A DNA stretch of 64,000 nt, from assembly GCA_934233745.1 (NCBI GenBank), contig CAKQGN010000001.1:1-64000 (forward strand), in the 5' to 3' direction. Each line of letters begins with the position of its first letter. Within the stretch, counting starts at the first letter, position 1. Made by a program: the position numbers and the translations under genes. A model generated the notes under the pieces. The model saw only the letters and a list, made by a program, of their open reading frames with translations, was not told where the DNA came from and did not search any database. Below, piece by piece: positions 25,604-33,611 of the stretch. The DNA is from an uncultured Clostridia bacterium (GTDB lineage: Bacteria > Bacillota > Clostridia > Christensenellales > CAG-917).

Positions 25604-25870
25604 ATGGAAATCGGTTCTATCGTTTATTCAAAAGCAGGTCGCGACCAAGGCGCATATTATGCGGTCGTCGAGATTGTTGACGAGAATACGGTGAGAATTG
25701 CGGACGGAAATCTGCGCCATATCAAAAACGCGAAACTCAAAAACGTAAAACATCTTCAATCCACGGGCGACACGCTTGAAAAGATTGCGGAAAAAATCAA
25801 AAACGGAACACAGGTGTTTGACCAAGAACTGTTCAGCGCACTCCGTTTTTATAACGACAATAACAATTAA
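25604..25870 (+). CDS. KOW-domain RNA-binding protein
   Basis: Small protein of 88 residues with an N-terminal KOW/SH3-like motif ('IGSIVYSKAGRDQGAYYAVVEI'). It resembles the L14e/L27e-like proteins often found between map and infA in Clostridia. Probably binds rRNA or the ribosome. It starts one base after the map stop codon without a free ribosome-binding site, so it should be translated by coupling. Exact role unknown. Confidence 0.85.
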   Translation: MEIGSIVYSKAGRDQGAYYAVVEIVDENTVRIADGNLRHIKNAKLKNVKHLQSTGDTLEKIAEKIKNGTQVFDQELFSALRFYNDNNN

Positions 25871-25879
25871 GAGGACTCT

Positions 25880-26098
25880 ATGTCAAAAGAAGACGTTATC
25901 GAAACCGAAGGCAAAGTCATAGAAGTTTTGCCCAAAACTCAATTCAGAGTGATGCTCACAAACGGCCATGAGATTCTTGCATATCTCGGCGGAAAGTTGC
26001 GTATCAACAACATTAGAATTCTCGAAGGCGACAAAGTCAAAATCGAAATGTCGCCGTACGACCTGACAAAAGGCAGAATCATCTACCGCAACAAATAA
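25880..26098 (+). CDS. infA: Translation initiation factor IF-1
   Basis: OB-fold protein that binds the 30S A site during initiation. 'KEDVIETEGKVIEVLPKTQF' and 'VKIEMSPYDLTKGRIIYR' are diagnostic. It has 72 residues, the standard length. Ribosome-binding site AAGAGGA. It lies in its usual place between map and rpmJ. Confidence 0.98.
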   Translation: MSKEDVIETEGKVIEVLPKTQFRVMLTNGHEILAYLGGKLRINNIRILEGDKVKIEMSPYDLTKGRIIYRNK

Positions 26099-26150
26099 GG
26101 TCATATCGAAACAAACATCGAAAACAAAGGACTCATTCAGGAGGTTAACT

Positions 26151-26267
26151 ATGAAAGTCAGACCCAGCGTCAAGCCTATGTGCGACAAATGCAAAGTTAT
26201 CAAAAGAAACGGCAGAGTTATGGTTATCTGCTCAAAGTATCCCAACCACAAACAACGTCAAGGTTGA
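26151..26267 (+). CDS. rpmJ: 50S ribosomal protein L36, zinc type
   Basis: Reading from the ATG at 26151 gives 38 residues beginning MKVRPSVKPMCDKCKVIK and ending PNHKQRQG. This is the zinc-binding form, with ligands C11, C14 and C27 and a histidine near 33. CAGGAGG stands 6 nt before the start. Confidence 0.97.
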   Translation: MKVRPSVKPMCDKCKVIKRNGRVMVICSKYPNHKQRQG

Positions 26268-26280
26268 GTTGTCGGTCGGG

Positions 26281-26395
26281 CTTTTGACGTTTTGAGGCAA
26301 TGCTCCGCCTCGGCATCAAAAGTAAAATTCGGCAAAAAGCGTAGGGCGGCTGGTTGCTTCATTCCAAATCTTACGGCAACTACCTATGCGTGGCA
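26281..26395 (+). promoter_or_regulatory. Structured untranslated leader before rpsM
   Basis: This 168-bp gap is the longest inside the ribosomal cluster. It can form CTTTTGA (26281-26287) / TCAAAAG (26316-26322) enclosing GAGGC/GCCTC (26294-26311). A second structure has GCGTAGG / CCTATGC and GTTGC / GCAAC (about 26339-26388). No T run or promoter is obvious. It could be a binding site for an autoregulating ribosomal protein of the downstream S13-S11-S4-alpha-L17 block. Confidence 0.45.
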
Positions 26396-26435
26396 TATAT
26401 AAAAAACACTTTTTTCACTATTTCGGAGGTAGAAA

Positions 26436-26804
26436 ATGGCAAGAATCGCCGGCGTGGATCTTCCGCGCGACAAGAGAGTTGAATACGGACTTACCTACAT
26501 CTATGGTATCGGTCTTGCAACTTCTCAAAAGATTTTGAAAGAGACCGGCATCAATCCCGATATTCGCGTCAAGGATTTGAGCGAAGATCAAGTCAGTCTC
26601 ATTCGTGATTACATCGAACAACATTTGCACGTCGAAGGCGACCTCAAAAGAGAAGTCGGTCTCAATATCAAGAGATTGATGGAAATCGGTTGCTATCGCG
26701 GCGTACGTCACAGAAAAGGACTCCCCGTACGTGGACAAAACACCAAACAAAACGCCCGTACAAGAAAAGGTCCAAAGCGCGCAGTCAGCCGCAGCAAGAA
26801 ATAA
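26436..26804 (+). CDS. rpsM: 30S ribosomal protein S13
   Basis: Head protein contacting P-site tRNA. 'ARIAGVDLPRDKRVEYGLTYIYGIG' and the C-terminal 'RGQNTKQNARTRKGPKR' are diagnostic. It has 122 residues. Strong ribosome-binding site CGGAGGT. First gene of the alpha-type block. Confidence 0.98.
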   Translation: MARIAGVDLPRDKRVEYGLTYIYGIGLATSQKILKETGINPDIRVKDLSEDQVSLIRDYIEQHLHVEGDLKREVGLNIKRLMEIGCYRGVRHRKGLPVRGQNTKQNARTRKGPKRAVSRSKK

Positions 26805-26816
26805 GGAGGCTAGACT

Positions 26817-27212
26817 ATGGCAGGTATCGCAAGAAAAGCTATTAAGAAAAGAAAAGATATCAAACGCGTTGAAAAAGGTCAAGTGCATATTCACGCTTCT
26901 TTCAACAACACAATCGTTACTATCACAGATATGAACGGCAACGCAATCTCTTGGTCTTCCGCAGGCAAACTCAAACTCCGCGGCAGCCGTAAGTCCACTC
27001 CGTTTGCAGCACAAATGGTCAGCGAGGACGCTGCAAAAGTTGCATACGATCAAGGCATGAGAAGCGTTGAAGTCTACGTCAAAGGTCCCGGTCAAGGCAG
27101 AGAAAGCGCAATCCGCGCTCTTGCAAACGTCGGCATCGAAGTCACGCTCATTCAAGACGTTTCTCCGATTCCTCACAACGGATGCCGTCCGCCCAAGGCG
27201 AGAAGACTGTAA
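26817..27212 (+). CDS. rpsK: 30S ribosomal protein S11
   Basis: Platform protein close to the mRNA exit. 'HIHASFNNTIVTITDMNGNAI' and 'DVSPIPHNGCRPPKARRL' are diagnostic. It has 131 residues. AAGGAGG precedes the start. Confidence 0.98.
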   Translation: MAGIARKAIKKRKDIKRVEKGQVHIHASFNNTIVTITDMNGNAISWSSAGKLKLRGSRKSTPFAAQMVSEDAAKVAYDQGMRSVEVYVKGPGQGRESAIRALANVGIEVTLIQDVSPIPHNGCRPPKARRL

Positions 27213-27229
27213 TTAGGAGGACTTAAACT

Positions 27230-27853
27230 ATGGCTAAATATACAGGAGCAGATTGCCGTCTTTGCAGACGTGAAGGTTGCAAACTCTATCTCAAGGGCGA
27301 GAAGTGCGGTTCTACAAAATGCCCCCTTCTCACAAAGTACGCACCTCCGGGAGATCACGGCAAGGGCAGAAAGAAAGCAAGCGGTTACAGCGTTCAGCTT
27401 CGTGAGAAACAAAAGACCAAACGTTACTATGGTGTGACCGAAAAGCAATTCAAGATGTACTATGACAGAGCATCCGAAATGCGCGGCGTCACCGGTGACA
27501 ACATGCTCGTTTTGATCGAAAGACGTCTTGACAACGTTGTGTATCGTCTCGGCCTTGGCACATCAAGAGCTATGGCTCGCCAAATCGTCAACCACGGTCA
27601 CATCACCGTCAACGGCAAGACAGTCGACATCCCGTCCTACCTTGTCAAAGCAGGCGATGTCATCGCAGTCAAAGAAAACAAGAAAGATTCCGCAATGTGG
27701 AACCAAGTCAAAGAGACCAAAAACCTCAGCCTCGTCAAATGGCTTGAATTTGACAATGCTACACTCACGGGCAAGGTCGTTGCTCTTCCCGAAAGAAGCG
27801 ACATTGACCTCGACATTCAAGAACACCTTATCGTCGAGTTGTACTCAAAATAA
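27230..27853 (+). CDS. rpsD: 30S ribosomal protein S4, zinc type
   Basis: Primary 16S rRNA-binding and fidelity protein. The N-terminal cysteines C9, C12 and those in 'GCKLYLKGEKCGSTKC' form the zinc-binding version. The S4 RNA-binding domain starts near 'RRLDNVVYRLGLGTSRAMAR'. It has 207 residues. S4 represses its own operon in several bacteria, which makes the leader at 26281 a candidate target. Confidence 0.98.
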   Translation: MAKYTGADCRLCRREGCKLYLKGEKCGSTKCPLLTKYAPPGDHGKGRKKASGYSVQLREKQKTKRYYGVTEKQFKMYYDRASEMRGVTGDNMLVLIERRLDNVVYRLGLGTSRAMARQIVNHGHITVNGKTVDIPSYLVKAGDVIAVKENKKDSAMWNQVKETKNLSLVKWLEFDNATLTGKVVALPERSDIDLDIQEHLIVELYSK

Positions 27854-27873
27854 TCTGATCGGAGGATACAGTT

Positions 27874-28830
27874 ATGATGGAAATCAAAAGTCCCAAGATA
27901 ACTTGCACGGAGAACGAGAGCAGAAACTATGCAAAGTTCGTCGTCGAGCCGCTTGAAAGAGGCTTCGGCACCACAATCGGCAACTGCTTGCGTCGTATTC
28001 TTCTTTCCGCGCTTCCCGGTGCCGCCGCAGTCGGCATCAAGATTGCGGGAGTCGATCATGAGTTTTCCACAATCAAGGGCGTGAAAGAGGAAGTTACCGA
28101 TATTATCCTCAACCTCAAAACTGTTCGTTTCAAAGCAATCAGCAGTCTCGAGACCGCAGGCAAGCAAGAATGCAAACTTTTTGCAAACACAGTCGGCACG
28201 GTTACGGCAGGCGATATTCAATGCGCCACCGGTATCGAAGTGATGAATCCCGACCAGGTCATCTGCACATTGGATGAGGGCGCTTCAATCGATATGTCAA
28301 TCTTTGTCGATTGCGGAAGAGGTTATGTTCCCGCTTCGCAAAACAAGGACTATCATCAATCCATCGGTTATATCCCGATCGATTCGATCTATACCCCGGT
28401 TGTGAGAGTCAATTATGCAGTCGAAAGCACCCGTGTCGAACAAAGCATCGATTTCGACAAATTGACGCTTGAAGTCACCACAGACGGCACAACCACTGCA
28501 AAGGAAATCACTTCTCTTGCCGCAAAAATCATGAACGACCACATCAAACTCTTTGTCGATTTGGTTGAGAACATGGGCGACAAGTCCATTCTTGTCGAAC
28601 CGCAAACCGACAGCAAGGTCAAAGTTTTGGAAATGTCCGTTGAAGACCTCGATCTTTCGGTGCGTTCGTACAATTGCTTGAAACGCGCAAATATCCACAC
28701 AGTCGAAGATCTCACAAAGCGCACCGAAGACGATATGCTCAAAGTGAGAAACCTCGGCAGAAAATCACTCGAAGAAGTTGTCAAGAAACTCGAAGACCTC
28801 GGCCTCGGCTTGAAGGCACAAGAGGACTAA
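27874..28830 (+). CDS. rpoA: DNA-directed RNA polymerase alpha subunit
   Basis: Assembly platform of RNA polymerase. The N-terminal domain carries 'FVVEPLERGFGTTIGNCLRRILLSALPG' in its first 60 residues. A linker follows, then the DNA-contacting C-terminal domain 'LDLSVRSYNCLKRANIHTVEDL' (about 257-278). It has 318 residues, normal length. Ribosome-binding site CGGAGG. Confidence 0.98.
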   Translation: MMEIKSPKITCTENESRNYAKFVVEPLERGFGTTIGNCLRRILLSALPGAAAVGIKIAGVDHEFSTIKGVKEEVTDIILNLKTVRFKAISSLETAGKQECKLFANTVGTVTAGDIQCATGIEVMNPDQVICTLDEGASIDMSIFVDCGRGYVPASQNKDYHQSIGYIPIDSIYTPVVRVNYAVESTRVEQSIDFDKLTLEVTTDGTTTAKEITSLAAKIMNDHIKLFVDLVENMGDKSILVEPQTDSKVKVLEMSVEDLDLSVRSYNCLKRANIHTVEDLTKRTEDDMLKVRNLGRKSLEEVVKKLEDLGLGLKAQED

Positions 28831-28848
28831 GAGCACAGGAGGAACAAA

Positions 28849-29352
28849 ATGTCTAAATTAGGAAAACGCACAGACCAAAGAATGGCTATGCTTAAAAATC
28901 AGGTTTCCGAGCTTCTTTGGTACGGTCAAATCAAAACAACCGTTGACCGTGCAAAAGCAGTCAGAAGCCTTGCTGAAAAATATATCACCATCGCAATGAG
29001 AGCTTATCAGGACGATGTGAAGGTCACAAAGACCGTCACCGACGCAAAGGGAGCAAAGAAAGAAGTTGTTTTCACCAACGACGGTCCCAAGAAACTCGCG
29101 GCACGTCGCAGACTTATGGCTGAACTCGTAGATCTTCAAGAGGTCAAGGGTGAGAAGGAATCCAAATCCGCTTTCAAGGCGCGCATCAAAGATACCAAAC
29201 ACCCCCTCATCGAAAAGATGTTCAAGGAGTATGCGCCCAAGTATGACGCTCGTAAGAACGAAGTAGGACAAGGCGGCGGTTACACACGCATCCTTAAAAC
29301 AGGCACTCGCCGCGGCGACGCAGCACAAACCTGCATCCTCAAACTCATCTGA
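28849..29352 (+). CDS. rplQ: 50S ribosomal protein L17, long form
   Basis: Last gene of the cluster. The conserved start 'KLGKRTDQRMAMLKNQVSELLWYGQIKTT' and end 'GGGYTRILKTGTRRGDAAQTCIL' are present. Between them is an insertion of about 45 residues compared with the 120-residue Bacillus protein, giving 167 residues. A strong terminator follows at 29372. Confidence 0.97.
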   Translation: MSKLGKRTDQRMAMLKNQVSELLWYGQIKTTVDRAKAVRSLAEKYITIAMRAYQDDVKVTKTVTDAKGAKKEVVFTNDGPKKLAARRRLMAELVDLQEVKGEKESKSAFKARIKDTKHPLIEKMFKEYAPKYDARKNEVGQGGGYTRILKTGTRRGDAAQTCILKLI

Positions 29353-29371
29353 TTGAGTCTTTGAAAATCAA

Positions 29372-29397
29372 AACCCACCGTTTTCGGTGGGTTTTTT
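29372..29397 (+). terminator. Terminator of the ribosomal protein cluster
   Basis: AACCCACCG (29372-29380), loop TTTT, CGGTGGGTT (29385-29393), followed by TTTT. No other intrinsic terminator was recognised from the S10 promoter to this point, so the cluster may be read as very long messages with an internal start at adk. Confidence 0.9.
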
Positions 29398-29509
29398 ACG
29401 TATATTTGTCATATGATTCCGACAAGCAAAAGATGATATTTTAATAAAAACATATAAAGTTTCTAATATGATGTGCCGTTTTGTACACAGATGAAATGCA
29501 AACATAAAA

Positions 29510-29554
29510 TTGACTTTTGGGATAATTATGGTATAATTATGGTACAATGTTGTA
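29510..29554 (+). promoter_or_regulatory. Promoter and candidate operator of the toxin-antitoxin pair
   Basis: TTGACT (29510-29515), 16-bp spacer, TATAAT (29532-29537). ATAATTATGGT is present twice in tandem across the -10 region (29522-29543), and the palindrome TACAATGTTGTA covers 29543-29554 at the start point. Such palindromes are typical binding sites for autoregulating antitoxins. Confidence 0.6.
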
Positions 29555-29567
29555 TAGGAGGTCAAAA

Positions 29568-29900
29568 ATGCCAACTATTATACCTATAAAAGAACTCAAA
29601 AACACGGCGGAAATATCCAAACTCTGCGATGAAAAAAAAGAGCCCGTGTTTGTGACAAAAAACGGTTACGGCGATCTGGTTGTTATGAGTCAGGATTGTT
29701 TCGACGATAAGTACGGTGATGATTTTGCTTCGCTTATCAAACGCTTATACGACAAGAGAAACGATTATCTCAACGTAAAACTTTATGAAACGCTAACCGA
29801 AAATGCAAAATCCGACGACGAAAAGACGTTTTATACGGGTGTTTTCAATACAGTCCTTAAAATAAAACAAAAAGAGGTTATAAGAAATGAAAAATACTGA
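29568..29900 (+). CDS. Phd/YefM-like antitoxin
   Basis: Protein of 110 residues. The N-terminal 60 residues ('IIPIKELKNTAEISKLCDEKKEPVFVTKNG' region, then 'GDLVVMSQDCFDD') match the DNA-binding fold of the Phd/YefM family. The C-terminal half is charged and would wrap around the toxin. The start at 29568 is preferred to 29547 because AGGAGGT lies just before it. It overlaps the toxin gene by 14 bp. It probably represses its own promoter through the palindrome upstream. Confidence 0.8.
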   Translation: MPTIIPIKELKNTAEISKLCDEKKEPVFVTKNGYGDLVVMSQDCFDDKYGDDFASLIKRLYDKRNDYLNVKLYETLTENAKSDDEKTFYTGVFNTVLKIKQKEVIRNEKY

Positions 29901-30507
29901 ATTAACCATTTTTGCAGGCGTAAACGGTGCAGGAAAAAGCACTTTGTATAGAATATTGAACGGCAATTTCGGCGTGCGACTTAACAGCGACGAAATAGTT
30001 CAAAACAACAAGTGGGATTGGAAAGATTCCGCGAACCAACTCAAAGCGGCAAAAGAACTTATCCGTTTGCAAAACGAGTTGCTGAAAAATCATGAATCGT
30101 TCAATCGCGAAACGACGTTGTGCGGAACGTCTATCGTAAAAACAATTGAAACCGCCGCGGAACAGGGTTACCGAATCGAATTGTTTTACGTCGGGGTCGC
30201 TTCGCCCGAAATTGCAATCAAGAGGGTGCGTGAAAGAGAAGCAAAGGGCGGACACGGCGTCAGCGCGGAAACGATTGAGCAACGTTACGACAACTCGCAA
30301 GAGAATATGAAAATGGTTTTCGGACTGTGCGACGCAGTGCATTTTTATGACAATACCGTGTCTATGAAAGAGATTTGTTGGTGCAAAGGCAACGAGATAC
30401 GAAGCAACGTCACGGCGTTCGAGTGGGAAAACGACGGCAATTTGCGCTGGCTCAAACAACTTATATCGGATATTTACGGTAATATAAGAATAATCTATCA
30501 GAACTAA
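29887..30507 (+). CDS. Zeta-toxin family kinase
   Basis: P-loop protein of 206 residues. Walker A 'GVNGAGKST' is at 11-19, followed by 'LNSDEI' and 'FNRETTL'. The zeta/AAA_33 segment 'RVREREAKGGHGVSAETIEQRY' is at about residues 115-136. Zeta toxins phosphorylate UDP-N-acetylglucosamine and so block wall synthesis. Whether this homologue uses the same substrate is unknown. It is paired with a Phd-type antitoxin, not with the epsilon antitoxin of the classical system. Confidence 0.82.
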   Translation: MKNTELTIFAGVNGAGKSTLYRILNGNFGVRLNSDEIVQNNKWDWKDSANQLKAAKELIRLQNELLKNHESFNRETTLCGTSIVKTIETAAEQGYRIELFYVGVASPEIAIKRVREREAKGGHGVSAETIEQRYDNSQENMKMVFGLCDAVHFYDNTVSMKEICWCKGNEIRSNVTAFEWENDGNLRWLKQLISDIYGNIRIIYQN

Positions 30508-30510
30508 TAA

Positions 30511-30536
30511 AAACGGCACTGCATATAGTGCCGTTT
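30511..30536. terminator. Bidirectional terminator
   Basis: AAACGGCACT (30511-30520), loop GCATAT, AGTGCCGTTT (30527-30536). It lies between the converging toxin and XRE regulator genes. Confidence 0.65.
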
Positions 30537-30557
30537 GAACTTTTCATTTGAAAAATT

Positions 30558-30761
30558 TTATTCGATTCCGTCAAAAAGGTCGTCGTAACTTACGTCCAAC
30601 GCTTTTGCGATGGCAACAATACTCGATACTGTCGGTTCAAACTTGTTGCACTCCCATTGACTCAATTGTTGTTGAGATATGCCCATTTTTTCGGCAAGTT
30701 CTTGTTGCGTCATACCACATAGTTTGCGTTCTTGTTTTAAGTTGTCACCAAAAGTTTTCAT
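30558..30761 (-). CDS. Small XRE-family transcriptional regulator
   Basis: Protein of 67 residues consisting only of a Cro/CI-type helix-turn-helix domain ('MTQQELAEKMGISQQQLSQWE' about residues 18-38). There is no effector domain. It is convergent with the toxin gene and divergent from a strong plus-strand promoter at 30765. An AT-rich imperfect palindrome between them (about 30775-30792) could be its operator. Its own -10 region is close to the ATG, and a clear Shine-Dalgarno site is not obvious. Confidence 0.85.
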   Translation of the reverse strand: MKTFGDNLKQERKLCGMTQQELAEKMGISQQQLSQWECNKFEPTVSSIVAIAKALDVSYDDLFDGIE

Positions 30762-30764
30762 GTC

Positions 30765-30920
30765 TTGACAATACAGTATATATTATGTATAATGTTGTTA
30801 ATACAAGGCATATCTTGTGCAAAAGTTATGCATTTTGCGTTTGAAATCGGAATATTCTATTTTATGGTTGGGGAGAATGCACCTCGTGTCTTTTTGATGC
30901 GGGGTGTTTTTGTTTTTCAG
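30765..30920 (+). ncRNA. Candidate small RNA or leader transcript
   Basis: A near-perfect promoter, TTGACA (30765-30770), 17-bp spacer, TATAAT (30788-30793), starts transcription near 30800. About 80-90 nt later CACCTCG pairs with CGGGGTG (about 30879-30906) followed by a long T run, which looks like an intrinsic terminator. The transcript contains no plausible reading frame with a ribosome-binding site. Either it is a small RNA of about 110 nt or it is an attenuated leader of the gene at 31061. Confidence 0.4.
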
Positions 30921-31060
30921 CAATAGTTTTCTTATTTCTTACAAAAGTATTACAGGAGAGCCAAAAGAGGCAAAAATATGGCGAAAGTGTAAGGTTTTTG
31001 TCAAGACTTCTGCAAGGGCGGGGTGCGATAATATATGCGTAAACAAAAGGAGAAACGCAT

Positions 31061-32629
31061 ATGGGAAAAATAGTTGCAATCACCGGCGCAAGCGGAAATA
31101 TGGGACTCGAAACCGTCGCACAACTTATGGAAAGCGAAGTTGTTGAAAAAATCAAAGTTTTGCTTTTGAGAGAGAGGCGAGAGCGTAAATGCGCAAAGGA
31201 ATGGCAGCGCAAATACGGAGACAAAATCGAAGTAATTTTCGGCGATATAGCGGAAATCGAAGATTGTAGAAAACTCGTGGCAAACAGCGATTACGTTCTC
31301 AATCTCGCCGCAGTCATTCCGCCGACTGCCGACCATTATCCTGTGCTTACGGACAGATGTAACCGCATAGGCGCAATGAATATCGTGGATTCGGTGTCCG
31401 AGATAAAGGAAAATCAGCCCAAACTCGTGCATATTTCCACTGTTGCGATATACGGCAACCGCAACTACAAGCACCCGTGGGGGAGAGTGGGCGATCCGTT
31501 GATATCCAGCACTTACGACGAATATTCCGCAAGCAAAATCAATGGCGAGAGATACGTTCTCGACAGCGACGTAAAGCAATGGGCGGTGCTTCGTCAGACA
31601 GGTATGCTTCACAATCGTATGCTCTCAAACAATATGAAAGACGGACTTATGTTCCACACATGTTTCAATGCCCCTATCGAGTGGGTTACGGCGCGTGATA
31701 GCGGTCTTTTGATGCGCAGGCTCGTCGAAAAGGACGCAAGCGGACAACTCGAAGAGAAATTCTGGAAGAAGTGTTACAACATCGGCGGCGGTGCATGCAA
31801 CAGAGTGACGGGATACGATACATTTGACGAGGGCTTCAAGATTATCGGCGGTTCAACGCAAAAATATATGAAACCGCAGTGGAATTCAATCCGCAACTTC
31901 CACTGTATGTGGTTTCAGGACAGCCATATTCTGAACGATTATTTTGATTTTCAGCATGAGGATATAAAGGATTACTGGCAAGAAATACTGTCAAAACACG
32001 AATATTACAGACTCGGGAAGATAGTGCCTGCAAAACTTGTGTCCAAACTTGCCATAGAAAGATTGCTTAAAGACGACAACGCACCAAGGTATTGGGTGAA
32101 TAGCAATCAGGCAGGCAAAGTCAAGGCGTTTTTCGGTAGCAAAGAAAATCTCAAATGTTTGCCGAGCGATTGGAGCAAGTTCCCGATTTTGGCACACGGA
32201 CAGATTGCTGACGGCTATATAGATTACGATGACATGCGAGATATTAAAAAGCTTAAAGAGCATGGTTATATTCTCGATCACGGGTATGACGAAAATAAGC
32301 CTGACGAAGAATTGGACATAGAAGATATGCAATCTGCGGCGGCATTCAGGGGCGGAAAGTGCGTTTCTGCGAGTATGACGAAGGGCGATTTGTACACCAA
32401 ACTCGAATGGGAATGCCACGACGGGCATCGTTTTTGGGCGTCGCCGTATTGTATTCTCAAAGCCGGTCATTGGTGTCCCGTGTGTTGTCAACCTCAGCCG
32501 TGGGACTATGACAGATTGTCAAAATTTATGCCGTTTTATGCGCAAGTGTGGTATGACACTCACGCAAAGGGGGAAAACACAACTTATTTTTACGACAATA
32601 ACCATGTTGCAAGATACACACAATATTGA
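31061..32629 (+). CDS. Extended SDR (epimerase-like) protein with zinc-ribbon-like tail
   Basis: The N-terminal 300 or so residues form an NAD-binding Rossmann enzyme of the extended short-chain dehydrogenase family: TGASGNMG (8-15), then catalytic YSASK near 154-158. Substrate unknown. The C-terminal part (about 425-522) has cysteines at about 434, 452, 472 and 475 in the pattern 'WECHDGHRFWASP ... HWCPVC'. That resembles treble-clef or zinc-ribbon modules otherwise found next to nuclease-like proteins. I know of no common SDR with this tail. Good ribosome-binding site AAAAGGAG. The flavodoxin-ferredoxin gene follows after 32 bp. Confidence 0.75.
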   Translation: MGKIVAITGASGNMGLETVAQLMESEVVEKIKVLLLRERRERKCAKEWQRKYGDKIEVIFGDIAEIEDCRKLVANSDYVLNLAAVIPPTADHYPVLTDRCNRIGAMNIVDSVSEIKENQPKLVHISTVAIYGNRNYKHPWGRVGDPLISSTYDEYSASKINGERYVLDSDVKQWAVLRQTGMLHNRMLSNNMKDGLMFHTCFNAPIEWVTARDSGLLMRRLVEKDASGQLEEKFWKKCYNIGGGACNRVTGYDTFDEGFKIIGGSTQKYMKPQWNSIRNFHCMWFQDSHILNDYFDFQHEDIKDYWQEILSKHEYYRLGKIVPAKLVSKLAIERLLKDDNAPRYWVNSNQAGKVKAFFGSKENLKCLPSDWSKFPILAHGQIADGYIDYDDMRDIKKLKEHGYILDHGYDENKPDEELDIEDMQSAAAFRGGKCVSASMTKGDLYTKLEWECHDGHRFWASPYCILKAGHWCPVCCQPQPWDYDRLSKFMPFYAQVWYDTHAKGENTTYFYDNNHVARYTQY

Positions 32630-32661
32630 TGCGGTAGCGAAAGAAAACGAGAGGTGAAAAT

Positions 32662-33546
32662 ATGAAAAATGCTATAATTTATGTTTTTTCGGGGACGGGA
32701 AACACGAAAAAAGCATGCGATATATACAAGCACGAATTTGAGAAAAACGACGTTGACACAACTCTCTATATCGTGAGAAAAGGTTTTGAAAAGCTGCCCG
32801 ACCCAAATGATTTCGATTTTGTGGGATTTGCATATCCTATTCACGGCTTCAATGCACCATACATAATGCTCGACCTTGCAAAAGCGTTGCCGAAAGCAAA
32901 TGGTAAAAAACAATATTTCGTTGTCAAAACGTCGGGCGAACCGCTAAAAATCAACAACGTGTCGTCAATCAAATTCAATGATATAATGAAAAAGAAAGGG
33001 TATGTGCTTATGAGCGAATATCATTACGTTATGCCGTACAATATGATTTTCAGGCATACCGACGAAATGGCGGTCAAGATGAAAAACACGCTTGATAACC
33101 TTGCTCCTATCGAGGCAAGAGAAGTTCTTTGTGGCGTAAAGCACAAACTTGAAAGAGTTCCGTTTGGCAGATTTATTGCATGGATTGTACGTATAGAACA
33201 GCCTGCAATGAAAATCAACGGCAAGTTTTTTAAGGTCGATGCAGATAAGTGCATAAAGTGCGGAGCATGCGCAAAGAACTGCCCCGTAGGCAACATAAAA
33301 ATCGATGAAAACAACAAATTCAGTTTTGGCAACGATTGCATTATGTGTACAATATGTTCGTTCAATTGTCCTACAAACGCATTCGATATAGGCATACTCA
33401 ACGGGTGGAAAGTCAACGGAAGATACACTTTCAGACTTCCCGAAAAACCGGAGGAGGACAAACATGCCAGATATTGTAAAAAGGCATATAAGAAATATTT
33501 TGAAGAGGCACAAAAGAAAATTGCGACTTGCGAATACGGATTGTAA
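32662..33546 (+). CDS. Flavodoxin-ferredoxin fusion (EFR1 type)
   Basis: N-terminal flavodoxin-like domain with the FMN phosphate loop 'SGTGNT' (residues 10-15). A C-terminal ferredoxin domain follows, with two [4Fe-4S] motifs, 'CIKCGACAKNCP' near 197 and 'CIMCTICSFNCP' near 227. It probably moves electrons between FMN and iron-sulfur partners in the cytoplasm. It has 294 residues, with a basic C-terminal tail. Ribosome-binding site GAGGTG. Confidence 0.88.
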   Translation: MKNAIIYVFSGTGNTKKACDIYKHEFEKNDVDTTLYIVRKGFEKLPDPNDFDFVGFAYPIHGFNAPYIMLDLAKALPKANGKKQYFVVKTSGEPLKINNVSSIKFNDIMKKKGYVLMSEYHYVMPYNMIFRHTDEMAVKMKNTLDNLAPIEAREVLCGVKHKLERVPFGRFIAWIVRIEQPAMKINGKFFKVDADKCIKCGACAKNCPVGNIKIDENNKFSFGNDCIMCTICSFNCPTNAFDIGILNGWKVNGRYTFRLPEKPEEDKHARYCKKAYKKYFEEAQKKIATCEYGL

Positions 33547-33611
33547 AAAATTGTGGAAAGAAGCAGAATATTATTGTAGAATAAAAGCGAAATACAAAAG
33601 CGGAGATGGAT

